In this document: positions 34,756 through 43,097 of the stretch, piece after piece
Layout of the letters: each line of letters begins with the position of its first letter
How positions within the stretch are numbered: the stretch's first letter is position 1
Made by a program: the position numbers and the translations under genes
The notes under the pieces: model-generated
What the model was told of the DNA's origin: nothing
The model's database searches: none
The model's input: the letters and a program-made list of their open reading frames with translations, nothing else
From: a virus
Direction: 5' to 3' (one strand)
Virus record (IMG/VR): IMGVR_UViG_3300020463_000001
Location: 124,001 to 188,000 of that record
Length of the DNA stretch: 64,000 bases

Positions 34756-35166
34756 GTGGATTTTCTGAACATAGAAGACTTAGTAGAGGTGACTCTAAAA
34801 GATCCGGAAGATTTTCTCAAAATACGAGAAACTCTGACACGGATTGGTGTGTCTTCAAAAAAGGAAAAGAAGCTTTATCAATCCTGCCACATTCTGCATA
34901 AACGTGGAAAATACTATATCGTCCACTTCAAAGAATTATTCAAATTAGATGGAAAACCATCAGACTTTTCTGACAATGACAGAGCAAGAAGAAACGCTAT
35001 TGTCAATTTATTAGAAGAGTGGAAGTTAGTTGATGTTCCAGTGAAAGATGTTATGGATCCTGCCCCATTGTCTCAAATAAAAATCATTTCGCATAGAGAT
35101 AAATCTGAATGGGAACTGGTGCCCAAGTATAATATCGGCAGAAAGACTAAACCAGTTGACAAGTAA
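34756..35166 (+). CDS. regA: RegA translational repressor
   Basis: A 136-residue protein (T4 RegA is 122) that binds ribosome sites of early mRNAs to repress translation. The sequence is clearly RegA: LKDPEDFLKIRETLTRIG, KLYQSCHILHKRGKYYIVHF, and the C-terminal SEWELVPKYNIG. The start is GTG, one base after the gp62 stop. The promoter of hsp20 begins at the end of this gene. Confidence 0.96.
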   Translation: MDFLNIEDLVEVTLKDPEDFLKIRETLTRIGVSSKKEKKLYQSCHILHKRGKYYIVHFKELFKLDGKPSDFSDNDRARRNAIVNLLEEWKLVDVPVKDVMDPAPLSQIKIISHRDKSEWELVPKYNIGRKTKPVDK

Positions 35167-35184
35167 GAAATAAACCTGTATAGT
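35156..35184 (+). promoter_or_regulatory. Host sigma-70 type early promoter for hsp20
   Basis: TTGACA (35156-35161, at the end of regA), a 17-bp spacer, and TATAGT (35179-35184). A late promoter box begins three bases later, giving the same gene early and late expression. Confidence 0.82.
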
Positions 35185-35186
35185 GT

Positions 35187-35194
35187 TATAAATA
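35187..35194 (+). promoter_or_regulatory. Late promoter (TATAAATA) for hsp20
   Basis: An exact late octamer with predicted start near 35200. The transcript would begin with a small hairpin, TGAGGA / TCCTCA (35199-35204 with 35217-35222), followed by a leader of ~80 bases, the longest in the window. A ribosome site AAGGAGAT precedes the ATG. Confidence 0.8.
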
Positions 35195-35281
35195 TAAATG
35201 AGGATTGCGTAAAGAGTCCTCACTTAGTCTTGCGACAATGGTCGGAGACAATATATAACTCGCTTATACAAGGAGATAACA

Positions 35282-35728
35282 ATGGTTACAATGAGAACCT
35301 TAGCTGAGTTCGATCCATTTTTGAAGAGAACTATCGGATTTGATAGTTTGTTTAGAACATTAGATTCTATGACCGAAGGAACTCAGGACAACTATCCGCC
35401 CTATAACATCGTCAAGAACGATAAATTATATCGAATAGAAATTTCGGTATCAGGCTTTTCGGAAGAAGATCTTTCTGTAGTACATGAAAATTATGTACTT
35501 ACTGTATCTGGTTCAAAGACAACACAAGAACCCGAGCAAGAGTATCTTCATAAAGGAATTGCATCTAGAGACTTCGTTAAGAAGTTTACTCTATCTAAAG
35601 ATCTAGTTGTTGTGGATGCCACAATTAACGACGGCCTTTTGGTAGTCACTCTAGAATTGGTTGTTCCAGAAGAGAAAAAACCAAGAGTTATTGACATAAC
35701 AAGTTCCCCTAAATTACTGGTGGACTAA
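35282..35728 (+). CDS. Small heat shock protein (Hsp20/alpha-crystallin)
   Basis: A 148-residue chaperone. An N-terminal FDSLFRTLDSM segment precedes the alpha-crystallin domain: LYRIEISVSGFSEEDLSV, then YLHKGIASRDFVKKFTL, then DATINDGLLVVTL. A short C-terminal tail follows. Hsp20 genes in this position after regA are common in marine T4-like phages and may help scaffold or protein folding during virion assembly. Two promoters (early and late) serve the gene. Confidence 0.95.
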   Translation: MVTMRTLAEFDPFLKRTIGFDSLFRTLDSMTEGTQDNYPPYNIVKNDKLYRIEISVSGFSEEDLSVVHENYVLTVSGSKTTQEPEQEYLHKGIASRDFVKKFTLSKDLVVVDATINDGLLVVTLELVVPEEKKPRVIDITSSPKLLVD

Positions 35729-35730
35729 AT

Positions 35731-35767
35731 AATTGTAGTGGGGGTACTCTGTACCCCCTCTATAATT
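35731..35767 (+). other. Strong hairpin between hsp20 and the next gene
   Basis: An extended inverted repeat of 17 paired positions with one mismatch and one G-U pair around a TCT loop. The inner part is GGGGGTAC / GTACCCCC. It is not followed by a clear T run, so it may be a weak terminator, an mRNA-stabilising or a processing element. Confidence 0.7.
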
Positions 35768-35781
35768 TACCGGAGACTACA

Positions 35782-35964
35782 ATGGAAACGCATGAACAAC
35801 TTATCGTTTTATTAGAACAATACAAATTTGAGAATGAGAAGTTTGCGAGAGGAAATAAATCTGCTGGCGTTAGAGCTCGTAAGGCACTCATGGAAATAAT
35901 CAAGGCTTCAAAGGTTCGTAGATCAGAGATTCAAGAAGAAAAGGAATGGATAGTCAAGAAGTAA
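35782..35964 (+). CDS. Small Hc1/histone-H1-like protein
   Basis: A 60-residue basic protein. The central pattern KFARGNKSAGVRARKALMEI, followed by KVRRSEIQEEK, resembles the N-terminal domain of bacterial Hc1-type histone-like proteins (GNKAAGTRARKAL), without the long Lys/Ala tail. It might bind nucleic acid. The ribosome site is CCGGAGA. Its end overlaps the next gene by 19 bases. Confidence 0.6.
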   Translation: METHEQLIVLLEQYKFENEKFARGNKSAGVRARKALMEIIKASKVRRSEIQEEKEWIVKK

Positions 35965-36308
35965 AGTATGATGTTCATCTAAGAAAAGATGAAGAAACTG
36001 GAGAACCGATTCTATACAGAACTAAAAATAGATCGAATTCGTTTGGTGATGTGAGAATGACTCCAGCACTTCCCAATCAAAGAATTATAGAACTGATTTG
36101 TAACAATAAAAAACTGATGCAAGAACAGCCTCAGGTTGTACAAAGAGTTCTCAACATGGAGTGGCGGTATATCGAAAGAAGAATCGTCCGATGGTTAGGT
36201 AATGTTCCCGAAGCACTAGAGTTAAAGGAACTGCTAAGAAACCACATTAAAAGTGAAAAAAAATGGTATCGTGAAAAGGGAAAAGATTATGAAATTCAAC
36301 TACGTTAA
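35946..36308 (+). CDS. Conserved protein of unknown function
   Basis: A 120-residue charged protein I cannot assign. It is mostly helical after residue ~40 (QRIIELICNNKKLMQEQPQVV; NMEWRYIERRIVRWLGN), with no membrane segment or recognisable motif. It sits in a run of overlapping small genes between hsp20 and gp43, overlapping both neighbours, so it is probably co-expressed with replication proteins. Confidence 0.65.
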   Translation: MDSQEVKYDVHLRKDEETGEPILYRTKNRSNSFGDVRMTPALPNQRIIELICNNKKLMQEQPQVVQRVLNMEWRYIERRIVRWLGNVPEALELKELLRNHIKSEKKWYREKGKDYEIQLR

Positions 36309-36555
36309 CAGTCCATTAACTGCTGCATTGATACGAAAGTACGAATACGAAAGAGATCAGGCAATCGCCAATCTTAATGTATACTTTACAAATCCAGCAG
36401 GAATTGGTGAACATGGAGACATAGTTTCGCAGATGGATGCACAGATAAATAAATTGGCGGTGGCAGAAGGAAATCTCAAAACATTTATATCAACTTTTGT
36501 TAATATTCCTCAGCAAGCACCGCCTGGCGCACCCGAAGAAACCGAAGAGTCCTAA
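36289..36555 (+). CDS. Conserved small protein of unknown function
   Basis: An 88-residue protein from the ATG at 36289, preceded by AAAAGGG; an in-frame GTG at 36253 lies further inside the previous gene. The sequence has a helical centre (AALIRKYEYERDQAIANL; DAQINKLAVAEGNLKTF) and a Pro/Glu-rich C-terminus. It resembles small genes seen next to gp43 in marine T4-like phages. No function is known to me. Confidence 0.65.
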   Translation: MKFNYVNSPLTAALIRKYEYERDQAIANLNVYFTNPAGIGEHGDIVSQMDAQINKLAVAEGNLKTFISTFVNIPQQAPPGAPEETEES

Positions 36556-36929
36556 TGTCTATAAATGATATAAAAGTTATTCGCCTGATCTCAGGTGAAG
36601 AACTAATGGGAGAAATAACTGAGGATGGAGAGGATACATACAGAATTAAAAATGTATGTCAAATCGCAAGTTCTTATGCGGATCCAACATCTGCGACTGC
36701 AAGAATTGGTATCGCACCATTTCTTCCATATACTAAAGTCAAGGACGGACTCACTCTTAACAAATTTTATGTAGGATTTGTTATTGAGCCGGTTAATGAA
36801 CTACTGAGTGAATATAACAAAGTCTTTGGAAGTGGTATTGTATTGCCGCCTGAAGGTACGCAGTCTATTAAGTCTACTACCGCAAATGCAGCAACATCCT
36901 CTTCCAATTCTGCGTTTGTTAAATTATGA
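36555..36929 (+). CDS. Sm/Lsm-like small protein (paralog B)
   Basis: A 124-residue protein whose start, DIKVIRLISGEELMGEITED followed by YRIKNVCQI, parallels the protein at 22278 (KVVRLQNGEDLLTEL, then YRIRNPWLL). The fold looks like a small Sm-type beta barrel, followed by a low-complexity Ser/Thr/Ala tail. It lies immediately before the DNA polymerase. Function unknown. Confidence 0.6.
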   Translation: MSINDIKVIRLISGEELMGEITEDGEDTYRIKNVCQIASSYADPTSATARIGIAPFLPYTKVKDGLTLNKFYVGFVIEPVNELLSEYNKVFGSGIVLPPEGTQSIKSTTANAATSSSNSAFVKL

Positions 36930-36941
36930 TTCGGAGATTGA

Positions 36942-39437
36942 ATGAGATTTTACACTAATGTTCAGTGTGTAAAAAACAAAATCTTTCTCAGAGAAATTGA
37001 TGGAAATAAACGTCGAGAAGTCAAGATAGACTACTCGCCGTCTCTGTTTATATCTGGAAAGAAAGATTCTTTATACAAAACTCTAGACGGAAAACCTCTA
37101 GATAGAGTCCAGTTTGGTTCTATCGCAGAGGCCAGAGAATTCAAAGAGAAGTATAAAGACATAGATAATATGAAGGTATATGGCCATGACCAATATCTTT
37201 ATCCGTTCATTTCTGATGAATATCCTTCCAATATTGAGTATGATTTCTCTAAACTCAACATCTGCAATATCGATATTGAGGTAGAATGCGAAACTGGATT
37301 CCCAGAACCAACCGAAGCAATAGAAAGAGTTAACGCCATCACTATGAAGATGGGCGGATTCTATGTTGTTCTTGGTCTTGGTGACTGGGAAAATAAAGAC
37401 AATCTTCCCAGAATAAAGTACATGAAGTTCAAGGATGAGCACAGTCTTCTCCGCAATTTCTTACAAATTTGGGAAAGTTCTAAGATTGATATTGTGACTG
37501 GTTGGAATGTAAACCAGTTTGATATGACTTATCTTGTCAACAGAATTGAAAAACTCTTTGGCGAAAAAGAAGTCAGAAGAATGTCTCCTTGGGGAATGTA
37601 TTCTAGGATAGAAAAAGTTTTGTTCGGTAGAACACAAACTCAAGTCAAACTACCTGGCCTCGCCATTATAGACTATCTAGATTTATACAAGAAGTTTACT
37701 TATGTGAACCGTGAAAGTTATTCTCTGGACTTTATTGCCCATGTCGAACTTGGCGAAAGAAAATTAGATCACTCAGAATTTGAGCAGATGCATCTGTTCT
37801 ATAAATTAGACTACCAGAAGTATATCGATTATAATATCAAAGATGTAGAGTTGGTTGATAAACTTGAGGATAAACTGAAGTTGATGGAACTTCTAGTGAC
37901 TCTTGCTTATCAGTCTAAAGTTAATTTTGAAGATGTTTTCTCTCCTGTTAAGATATGGGATACAGTCGCGTTTGATGAACTAAAGAAAACTAAAACTGTA
38001 GTTCCCAATAAATCTAGAAATGAAAAATCTGAATCTTTCGAAGGGGCTTATGTAAAAGATCCAGTTGTTGGGCTGCATAAGTGGGTAGTATCATTTGACT
38101 TAAATAGTCTATATCCTCATCTAATCATGCAGTATAATATCAGTCCAGAAACATTGATAGAAGGAGAAATTATACCAACTTCCATCGATGAATTGTTAGA
38201 AAAGAAGACAGATCTATCTGGACTAAAAGATGAAACTGTCTGCCCTACTGGTCATATGTTTTTAAAATCAAATAAAGGATTTCTTCCCAAACTGATGCAG
38301 AGGATGTATGATGATCGTGTCCAGTATAAGAAGGAGATGATACAGTGGAAACAAAAGAAACAATCAGGCCAAGGTGATCCTGTAGAGATAGATAAGAAAA
38401 TATCTCAATTAGATAATAAACAGATGGCCGCTAAGATTCTTCTTAATTCCGCTTATGGTGCGTTGGGAAATCAGTGGTTTCGATATTATGATATTCGACA
38501 GGCAGAATCTATAACTACCGCTGGTAAGTTGTCTATCAAGTGGATTGAAAATAAGGTCAATGATTACTTTAATAAACTAATGGGCAATGAAGAACCGAAG
38601 AGTTATGTTATTGCGAGTGATACTGATTCAATCTATGTTGCCCTTGGTGATTTTGTGGAGAAAGTATTTAAGGAAGTTCCCGAAGATAGTAAAGTGGTAG
38701 ACTTTCTTGATACAGTCGCAAAGGATAAGATAGAACCTTATATCGATAAGTGTTATCAGGAACTTGCAGACTATATGAATGCATATGATCAGAAGATGTT
38801 TATGAAGCGAGAAGTGATTGCATCTAAGGGCATATGGACTGCAAAGAAGAGATACATTCTTAATGTTCACGATAACGAGGGAGTTAGATACAAGTCTCCG
38901 GAACTTAAGATTATGGGAATAGAGGCTGTCAGATCTTCGACACCACAGGCCTGCAGAGAAAAGATTAAAGAATCACTAAAGATCATCATGAACAGTTCGA
39001 ATGAAGATCTGATGAAGTTCATTATAGATTTTGAAAAAGAATTTAAAACATATCCGGTGCCGGATATATCGTTTCCGCGAGGAGTCAACGGAATAGAAAA
39101 ATATAAAGACTCAAAGGATGTATTTAAAAAGGGCACTCCTATTCATGTAAAGGGTGTTCTCTTTTATAACTTATTGATAGATCAATATAAATTGGGTAAT
39201 ATATATCAAAAGATAAAGAATGGAGATAAGATTAAATTTGCATATCTTAAAACTCCAAACCCAATACAAAATAATGCAATTGCGTTAATGTCTAGTTTGC
39301 CCAAAGAGTTCAATCTAGAAAACTATATTGATTATAACATACAATTTGAAAAATCGTTTTTAGAACCAATTAAAACAATCACAGATTCTATTGATTGGCA
39401 ATTGAAAAAACAATACACACTTGATGACTTTTTTTAG
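36942..39437 (+). CDS. 43: DNA polymerase gp43 (family B)
   Basis: An 831-residue replicative polymerase (T4 gp43 is 898). Exonuclease motif Exo I is NIDIE (D111, E113), with Exo II in WNVNQFDMTYL. Polymerase motif A is SFDLNSLYPHLIMQYNISPE, motif B is KILLNSAYGALGN, and motif C is ASDTDSIY. The C-terminal QYTLDDFF is a clamp-binding tail. No intein or split was seen. It precedes uvsX with a ten-base gap. Confidence 0.97.
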   Translation: MRFYTNVQCVKNKIFLREIDGNKRREVKIDYSPSLFISGKKDSLYKTLDGKPLDRVQFGSIAEAREFKEKYKDIDNMKVYGHDQYLYPFISDEYPSNIEYDFSKLNICNIDIEVECETGFPEPTEAIERVNAITMKMGGFYVVLGLGDWENKDNLPRIKYMKFKDEHSLLRNFLQIWESSKIDIVTGWNVNQFDMTYLVNRIEKLFGEKEVRRMSPWGMYSRIEKVLFGRTQTQVKLPGLAIIDYLDLYKKFTYVNRESYSLDFIAHVELGERKLDHSEFEQMHLFYKLDYQKYIDYNIKDVELVDKLEDKLKLMELLVTLAYQSKVNFEDVFSPVKIWDTVAFDELKKTKTVVPNKSRNEKSESFEGAYVKDPVVGLHKWVVSFDLNSLYPHLIMQYNISPETLIEGEIIPTSIDELLEKKTDLSGLKDETVCPTGHMFLKSNKGFLPKLMQRMYDDRVQYKKEMIQWKQKKQSGQGDPVEIDKKISQLDNKQMAAKILLNSAYGALGNQWFRYYDIRQAESITTAGKLSIKWIENKVNDYFNKLMGNEEPKSYVIASDTDSIYVALGDFVEKVFKEVPEDSKVVDFLDTVAKDKIEPYIDKCYQELADYMNAYDQKMFMKREVIASKGIWTAKKRYILNVHDNEGVRYKSPELKIMGIEAVRSSTPQACREKIKESLKIIMNSSNEDLMKFIIDFEKEFKTYPVPDISFPRGVNGIEKYKDSKDVFKKGTPIHVKGVLFYNLLIDQYKLGNIYQKIKNGDKIKFAYLKTPNPIQNNAIALMSSLPKEFNLENYIDYNIQFEKSFLEPIKTITDSIDWQLKKQYTLDDFF

Positions 39438-39446
39438 GAGATTAAT

Positions 39447-40484
39447 ATGTCAAAATTGATGGATAAGTTGAGAACTAACACAACTATCAAAGCAGCACAA
39501 CTGCTTAAAGATTCTGATTTTATGAATAATGAAATGGTTCCTACCGACATCCCTGCAGTTAATATTGCGTTATCAGGGACTATCTGTGGTGGATTGACAT
39601 CTGGACTGACTACAATTGCAGGGCCATCTAAACACTTTAAGACTGCATTTGGTTTATTGATGATGAAGGCATATCTGCAGTCAAAACCAAATGCGATTGC
39701 GTTATTCTATGACTCAGAGTTTGGTACTCCCCAGAAATACTTTGAGACATTTGACATCGATATGTCCAGAGTATTACATTCACCGATTATGGATGTAGAA
39801 CAATTAAAGATTGATATCGTCAAGCAGTTGGATCAATTGGAAAAAGAAGATGAAGTCTATATTTTTGTAGATTCTATTGGTAATCTTGCGTCACACAAAG
39901 AAGTCCAAGATGCTCTGGATGGAAAGATGGTTGGTGATATGACTAGAGCAAAATCTATCAAGTCATTATTCCGATCAGTTACTCCATATCTGAAGTCAAA
40001 GAATATTCCGATGGTTGTTGTGAATCACACATATGACTCTCAGGAAATGTTCTCCAAGCCAGTAGTGTCTGGGGGAACTGGTATCTACTACTCTTCTGAT
40101 ACAATCTGGATCGTCGGTAGGAGACAACAGAAAGAAGGTTCTGATGTCACTGGATATCAGTTTGTCATTAATGTAGAGAAGTCTAGATACGTCAAGGAGA
40201 AGTCTAAGATCCCTGTCAGCGTCAGTTTTGACGGCGGTATTGATAAGTGGTCGGGTCTTCTTGATATGGCCTTAGACGCCGGTGTAATAAGTCGTAGTGG
40301 TGCTTGGTATCAGTTGACGGATCTGGAAACTGGAGAGATCATAGAGAAGAAGTATCGTGCAAAAGAACTTGTAGGAAATGACCTGTGGAATCCTATCTTG
40401 AAGAGCGAATCTTTTAAGAATTATGTGAAAGAAAAATATATGTTAGTCACCGATTCTATTATGGAAGAAGAAATTGAGGCATAA
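39447..40484 (+). CDS. uvsX: UvsX recombinase (RecA-like)
   Basis: A 345-residue strand-exchange protein (T4 UvsX is 391). Walker A is GPSKHFKT (59-66), Walker B is VYIFVDSIGNL, and later MVVVNHTYDS and SGGTGIYYSSDTIWI match the DNA-binding loop region. It acts with UvsY and gp32 in recombination-dependent replication. It overlaps the next gene by one base. Confidence 0.96.
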   Translation: MSKLMDKLRTNTTIKAAQLLKDSDFMNNEMVPTDIPAVNIALSGTICGGLTSGLTTIAGPSKHFKTAFGLLMMKAYLQSKPNAIALFYDSEFGTPQKYFETFDIDMSRVLHSPIMDVEQLKIDIVKQLDQLEKEDEVYIFVDSIGNLASHKEVQDALDGKMVGDMTRAKSIKSLFRSVTPYLKSKNIPMVVVNHTYDSQEMFSKPVVSGGTGIYYSSDTIWIVGRRQQKEGSDVTGYQFVINVEKSRYVKEKSKIPVSVSFDGGIDKWSGLLDMALDAGVISRSGAWYQLTDLETGEIIEKKYRAKELVGNDLWNPILKSESFKNYVKEKYMLVTDSIMEEEIEA

Positions 40485-40804
40485 TGGCATTCTTCGCATC
40501 TGCGTTCATTTACAAAGAAAGGCTGTCTATATGTAAGACTTGTGAGTATTACATAAAGTCGGCTCATATGTGTAAAGAATGTGGGTGTTTCATGCCCGCA
40601 AAGGCAAAGATTGCGAAACTTAGATGTCCAAAAGATAAATGGGTTGAAGTCTACGGAACTGAAGAACGAGAACCGGAGACACTCTTATCGGAAGAACAAG
40701 CTATAATGACGGAAGAACGAAAAAAAGAAAAAATAGAAAATACTATAGTTTCTTTAGAAAGAGAGATAATTAAATTAAAGGATGAGTTAAATGGAAATAA
40801 ATGA
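40484..40804 (+). CDS. Small zinc-ribbon protein
   Basis: A 106-residue protein with four or more Cys in the N-terminal half: CKTCEYYIKSAHMCKECGCF, then RCP, consistent with a structural zinc site, followed by a charged helical C-terminal half. Proteins of this type are common next to uvsX in marine T4-like phages. No function is established. Confidence 0.7.
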   Translation: MAFFASAFIYKERLSICKTCEYYIKSAHMCKECGCFMPAKAKIAKLRCPKDKWVEVYGTEEREPETLLSEEQAIMTEERKKEKIENTIVSLEREIIKLKDELNGNK

Positions 40805-41120
40805 AAACTTTTTTACCGTAATGGAATCTGATCAAGAAGACCATTTTGCATTTAGGATCGATGAAGGTGATTATAAAGATGTTATCTTCAAGATAGGTAA
40901 TGTAAAATTAGAAGAAGATGGCGACGAATCAGGAGCCGCCTGTACCTTCGATTATAATGCATTGCGTCCAAATGAAACGTATACAATAGAAGAACTTGAC
41001 AAAGATATCATATTTGGTACAATAGTAGGTGAAGTTTTAAATTTTATGTTGACAACTTCAATACAGGACGCCATGAATGGAATTAACGGAACTCACAATA
41101 CTGCAGAACTTAGTCAATAG
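40791..41120 (+). CDS. Small acidic protein of unknown function
   Basis: A 109-residue acidic protein overlapping both neighbours (14 bases with the zinc-ribbon gene and 44 with the helicase). The beta-rich start (HFAFRIDEGDYKDVIFKIGNV) is followed by a helix near the C-terminus. It is not recognised. Because it carries the helicase promoter inside its coding sequence, it belongs to the same regulatory unit. Confidence 0.6.
   Translation: MEINENFFTVMESDQEDHFAFRIDEGDYKDVIFKIGNVKLEEDGDESGAACTFDYNALRPNETYTIEELDKDIIFGTIVGEVLNFMLTTSIQDAMNGINGTHNTAELSQ
40996..41023 (+). promoter_or_regulatory. Host sigma-70 type promoter for gp41
   Basis: TTGACA (40996-41001), a 16-bp spacer, and TACAAT (41018-41023), inside the preceding gene and 54 bases upstream of the gp41 start. 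Confidence 0.7.
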
Positions 41121-42459
41121 AGAAGATTACTCTAGAAAAGTAATTCCCTTTATTGAGACTGAATATTTCTCCGAAGAAAGAGACAGAGAAATATTTAAAA
41201 TGGTTTATAACCATATAGAAAAATATAATGCCCTGCCGGAAAAAACAAGTCTTCGAATAACACTAGAAGATCTTAATCTGTACGATGCCCTCCACAAAGA
41301 GTGTATCGAAACTATCGGTGTTATTGAAGAATATGATTCGAATATAAATATAGATTGGTTGGTTGATGTCACAGAGAAGTGGTGTCAAGACCGAGCAATA
41401 TATAATGCTATATTTAAATCTATTAAGATTATTGAAGATGATAATACTAAAGAAGATCCCGGCTCCCTACCAAAGATATTACAAGATGCTCTCGCCGTAT
41501 CTTTTGATAACCATGTTGGTCATGATTTTATTGATGACTCGGAAGAGCGTTTTGAATTCTATCAGAGGGTAGAAGAGAAACTTCCTTTCCATCTTGAGAA
41601 ATTCAATGAGATAACCAAAGGTGGATTATCCAAGAAAACTCTCAACATTGCGTTGGCTGGTACTGGTGTGGGTAAGTCTCTCTTTATGTGCGATTCTGCG
41701 TCTGCACAACTCTCTCAGGGAAAGAATGTTTTATATATTACCTTAGAGATGTCTGAAGAAAAGATCGCTGAGAGGATAGATGCGAACCTTCTGAACGTCC
41801 CTATTCAACAAATACCAGAGATGAGTAAAGATATGTTTGAGAATAAAATCAAACGTATTGAAAAGAAAACATCTGGCAAAATGGTTATTAAAGAATATCC
41901 TACTGCATCTGCAAACGCAAATCATTTCCGACATCTTCTTAATGAACTCCAAATGAAGAAGAACTTTTATCCGGATATAGTCTTTATTGACTATCTAAAT
42001 ATTTGTAGTTCTGCGAGAATCCGCGGCGGTGCAAATGTTAATTCATATACCTACATCAAATCTATTGCGGAAGAACTCAGAGGATTGGCTGTAGAGTTTA
42101 ATGTCCCGATAGTGAGTGCAACACAGACAACTAGATCTGGTTTCACTAGTTCAGATATTGGACTAGAAGATACTTCAGAGAGTTTTGGTCTGCCTGCGAC
42201 TGCTGACTTTATGTTTGCGATTATATCTACAGAAGAACTGGAAGATATGAATCAGATTCTAATTAAACAATTGAAGAATCGATATAATGATCCGAATATG
42301 AACAAACGATTTGTGGTTGGAATTGACAGATCTAAAATGAGATTATATGATGTGGAAGAATCTGCCCAATCTGATTTGATTGAAGCACCATATGAAGATA
42401 CGACAAATTTTACAAAGAATACTAAATCTAAATTTGGTAAAGTAGAGGTTACATTATGA
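41077..42459 (+). CDS. 41: Replicative helicase gp41 (DnaB-like)
   Basis: A 460-residue hexameric 5'-3' helicase (T4 gp41 is 475). Walker A is LAGTGVGKS (~residues 194-202), Walker B is DIVFIDYLNI, and an RecA-fold core ends with KNRYNDPNMNKRFVVGID. The N-terminal ~150 residues are the helical domain that contacts primase. The start overlaps the preceding gene by 44 bases; the N-terminus matches T4 gp41 in layout (a short leader before EDYSRKVIPFIETEYF). Confidence 0.95.
   Translation: MELTELTILQNLVNREDYSRKVIPFIETEYFSEERDREIFKMVYNHIEKYNALPEKTSLRITLEDLNLYDALHKECIETIGVIEEYDSNINIDWLVDVTEKWCQDRAIYNAIFKSIKIIEDDNTKEDPGSLPKILQDALAVSFDNHVGHDFIDDSEERFEFYQRVEEKLPFHLEKFNEITKGGLSKKTLNIALAGTGVGKSLFMCDSASAQLSQGKNVLYITLEMSEEKIAERIDANLLNVPIQQIPEMSKDMFENKIKRIEKKTSGKMVIKEYPTASANANHFRHLLNELQMKKNFYPDIVFIDYLNICSSARIRGGANVNSYTYIKSIAEELRGLAVEFNVPIVSATQTTRSGFTSSDIGLEDTSESFGLPATADFMFAIISTEELEDMNQILIKQLKNRYNDPNMNKRFVVGIDRSKMRLYDVEESAQSDLIEAPYEDTTNFTKNTKSKFGKVEVTL
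42323..42351 (+). promoter_or_regulatory. Possible sigma-70 type promoter before the 2OG oxygenase
   Basis: TTGACA (42323-42328), a 17-bp spacer, and TATGAT (42346-42351), inside the gp41 3' end and 105 bases upstream of the next gene. It is a good match but lies in coding sequence. Confidence 0.5.
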
Positions 42460-43064
42460 CAGAACAATTAGAAGAAGTTGAACTTGAATCAGAAGAGATA
42501 GAAATACCAACAGAACCATCGGCTGCAAAATCTTATATCTGTATGTGGGATGATGCATTGCCTCCCGATTACTGTGAGGAAACAATTGATCTTTTTAAGG
42601 AATCTATTCCGCGAAGAGTTGATGAAGAAAATTACGGTTGCTTTGAACTTGATATTCTGGATGAAAATCTACTGAAAATTAAACCAAGATGGAAAGAAGT
42701 TTCTTATTTCGTACTGCAAAGACTCCAGCGATATAGTGAAATATATCGACAATTTTATAACATTGAATTCTTCCCTTCGCAGGCTGTCAATGAACAACTG
42801 ATGATGAGAAAGTATATTCCGACAGATGAGGTAGGGTATCATTCTGATGTTATGATTGATGACGAACACAAAAGATTTTTGACTGTAAACTTTTTTCTCA
42901 ACAATACAGAAGACGGTCAATATACTCTGCCCGACTATAATATCGGCGTAGAATCGCGCACAGGAAGAGTTCTTATACACCCTTCATTCTGGACTCATCC
43001 TTCCCAAATAACTCCCTCAAAGGAAGAACGATACGTTATATCAACATTTTTGCGGTATCAGTAA
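42456..43064 (+). CDS. 2-oxoglutarate/Fe(II)-dependent oxygenase
   Basis: A 202-residue prolyl-4-hydroxylase-type dioxygenase. The iron triad is GYHSD (H129, D131) and FWTHPS (H181), on a jelly-roll with FLTVNFFLNN between. The substrate may be a protein or DNA base and cannot be told from sequence. Such genes are frequent in marine T4-like phages. The first ~20 residues are acidic and probably disordered. It overlaps gp41 by four bases. Confidence 0.85.
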   Translation: MTEQLEEVELESEEIEIPTEPSAAKSYICMWDDALPPDYCEETIDLFKESIPRRVDEENYGCFELDILDENLLKIKPRWKEVSYFVLQRLQRYSEIYRQFYNIEFFPSQAVNEQLMMRKYIPTDEVGYHSDVMIDDEHKRFLTVNFFLNNTEDGQYTLPDYNIGVESRTGRVLIHPSFWTHPSQITPSKEERYVISTFLRYQ

Positions 43065-43067
43065 TAT

Positions 43068-43075
43068 TATAAATA
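43068..43075 (+). promoter_or_regulatory. Late promoter (TATAAATA) for the 43098 cassette
   Basis: An exact late octamer 22 bases upstream of the ATG at 43098. It probably drives the closely packed genes down to the next late promoter at 48939. Confidence 0.85.
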
Positions 43076-43097
43076 TTCTATTAAAGGAATATTTTTG

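Noticed and set aside
41343-41350. TATAAATA octamer inside gp41
   Set aside because: It is deep inside the helicase coding sequence, far from any late gene start, and is likely a chance match in AT-rich DNA.
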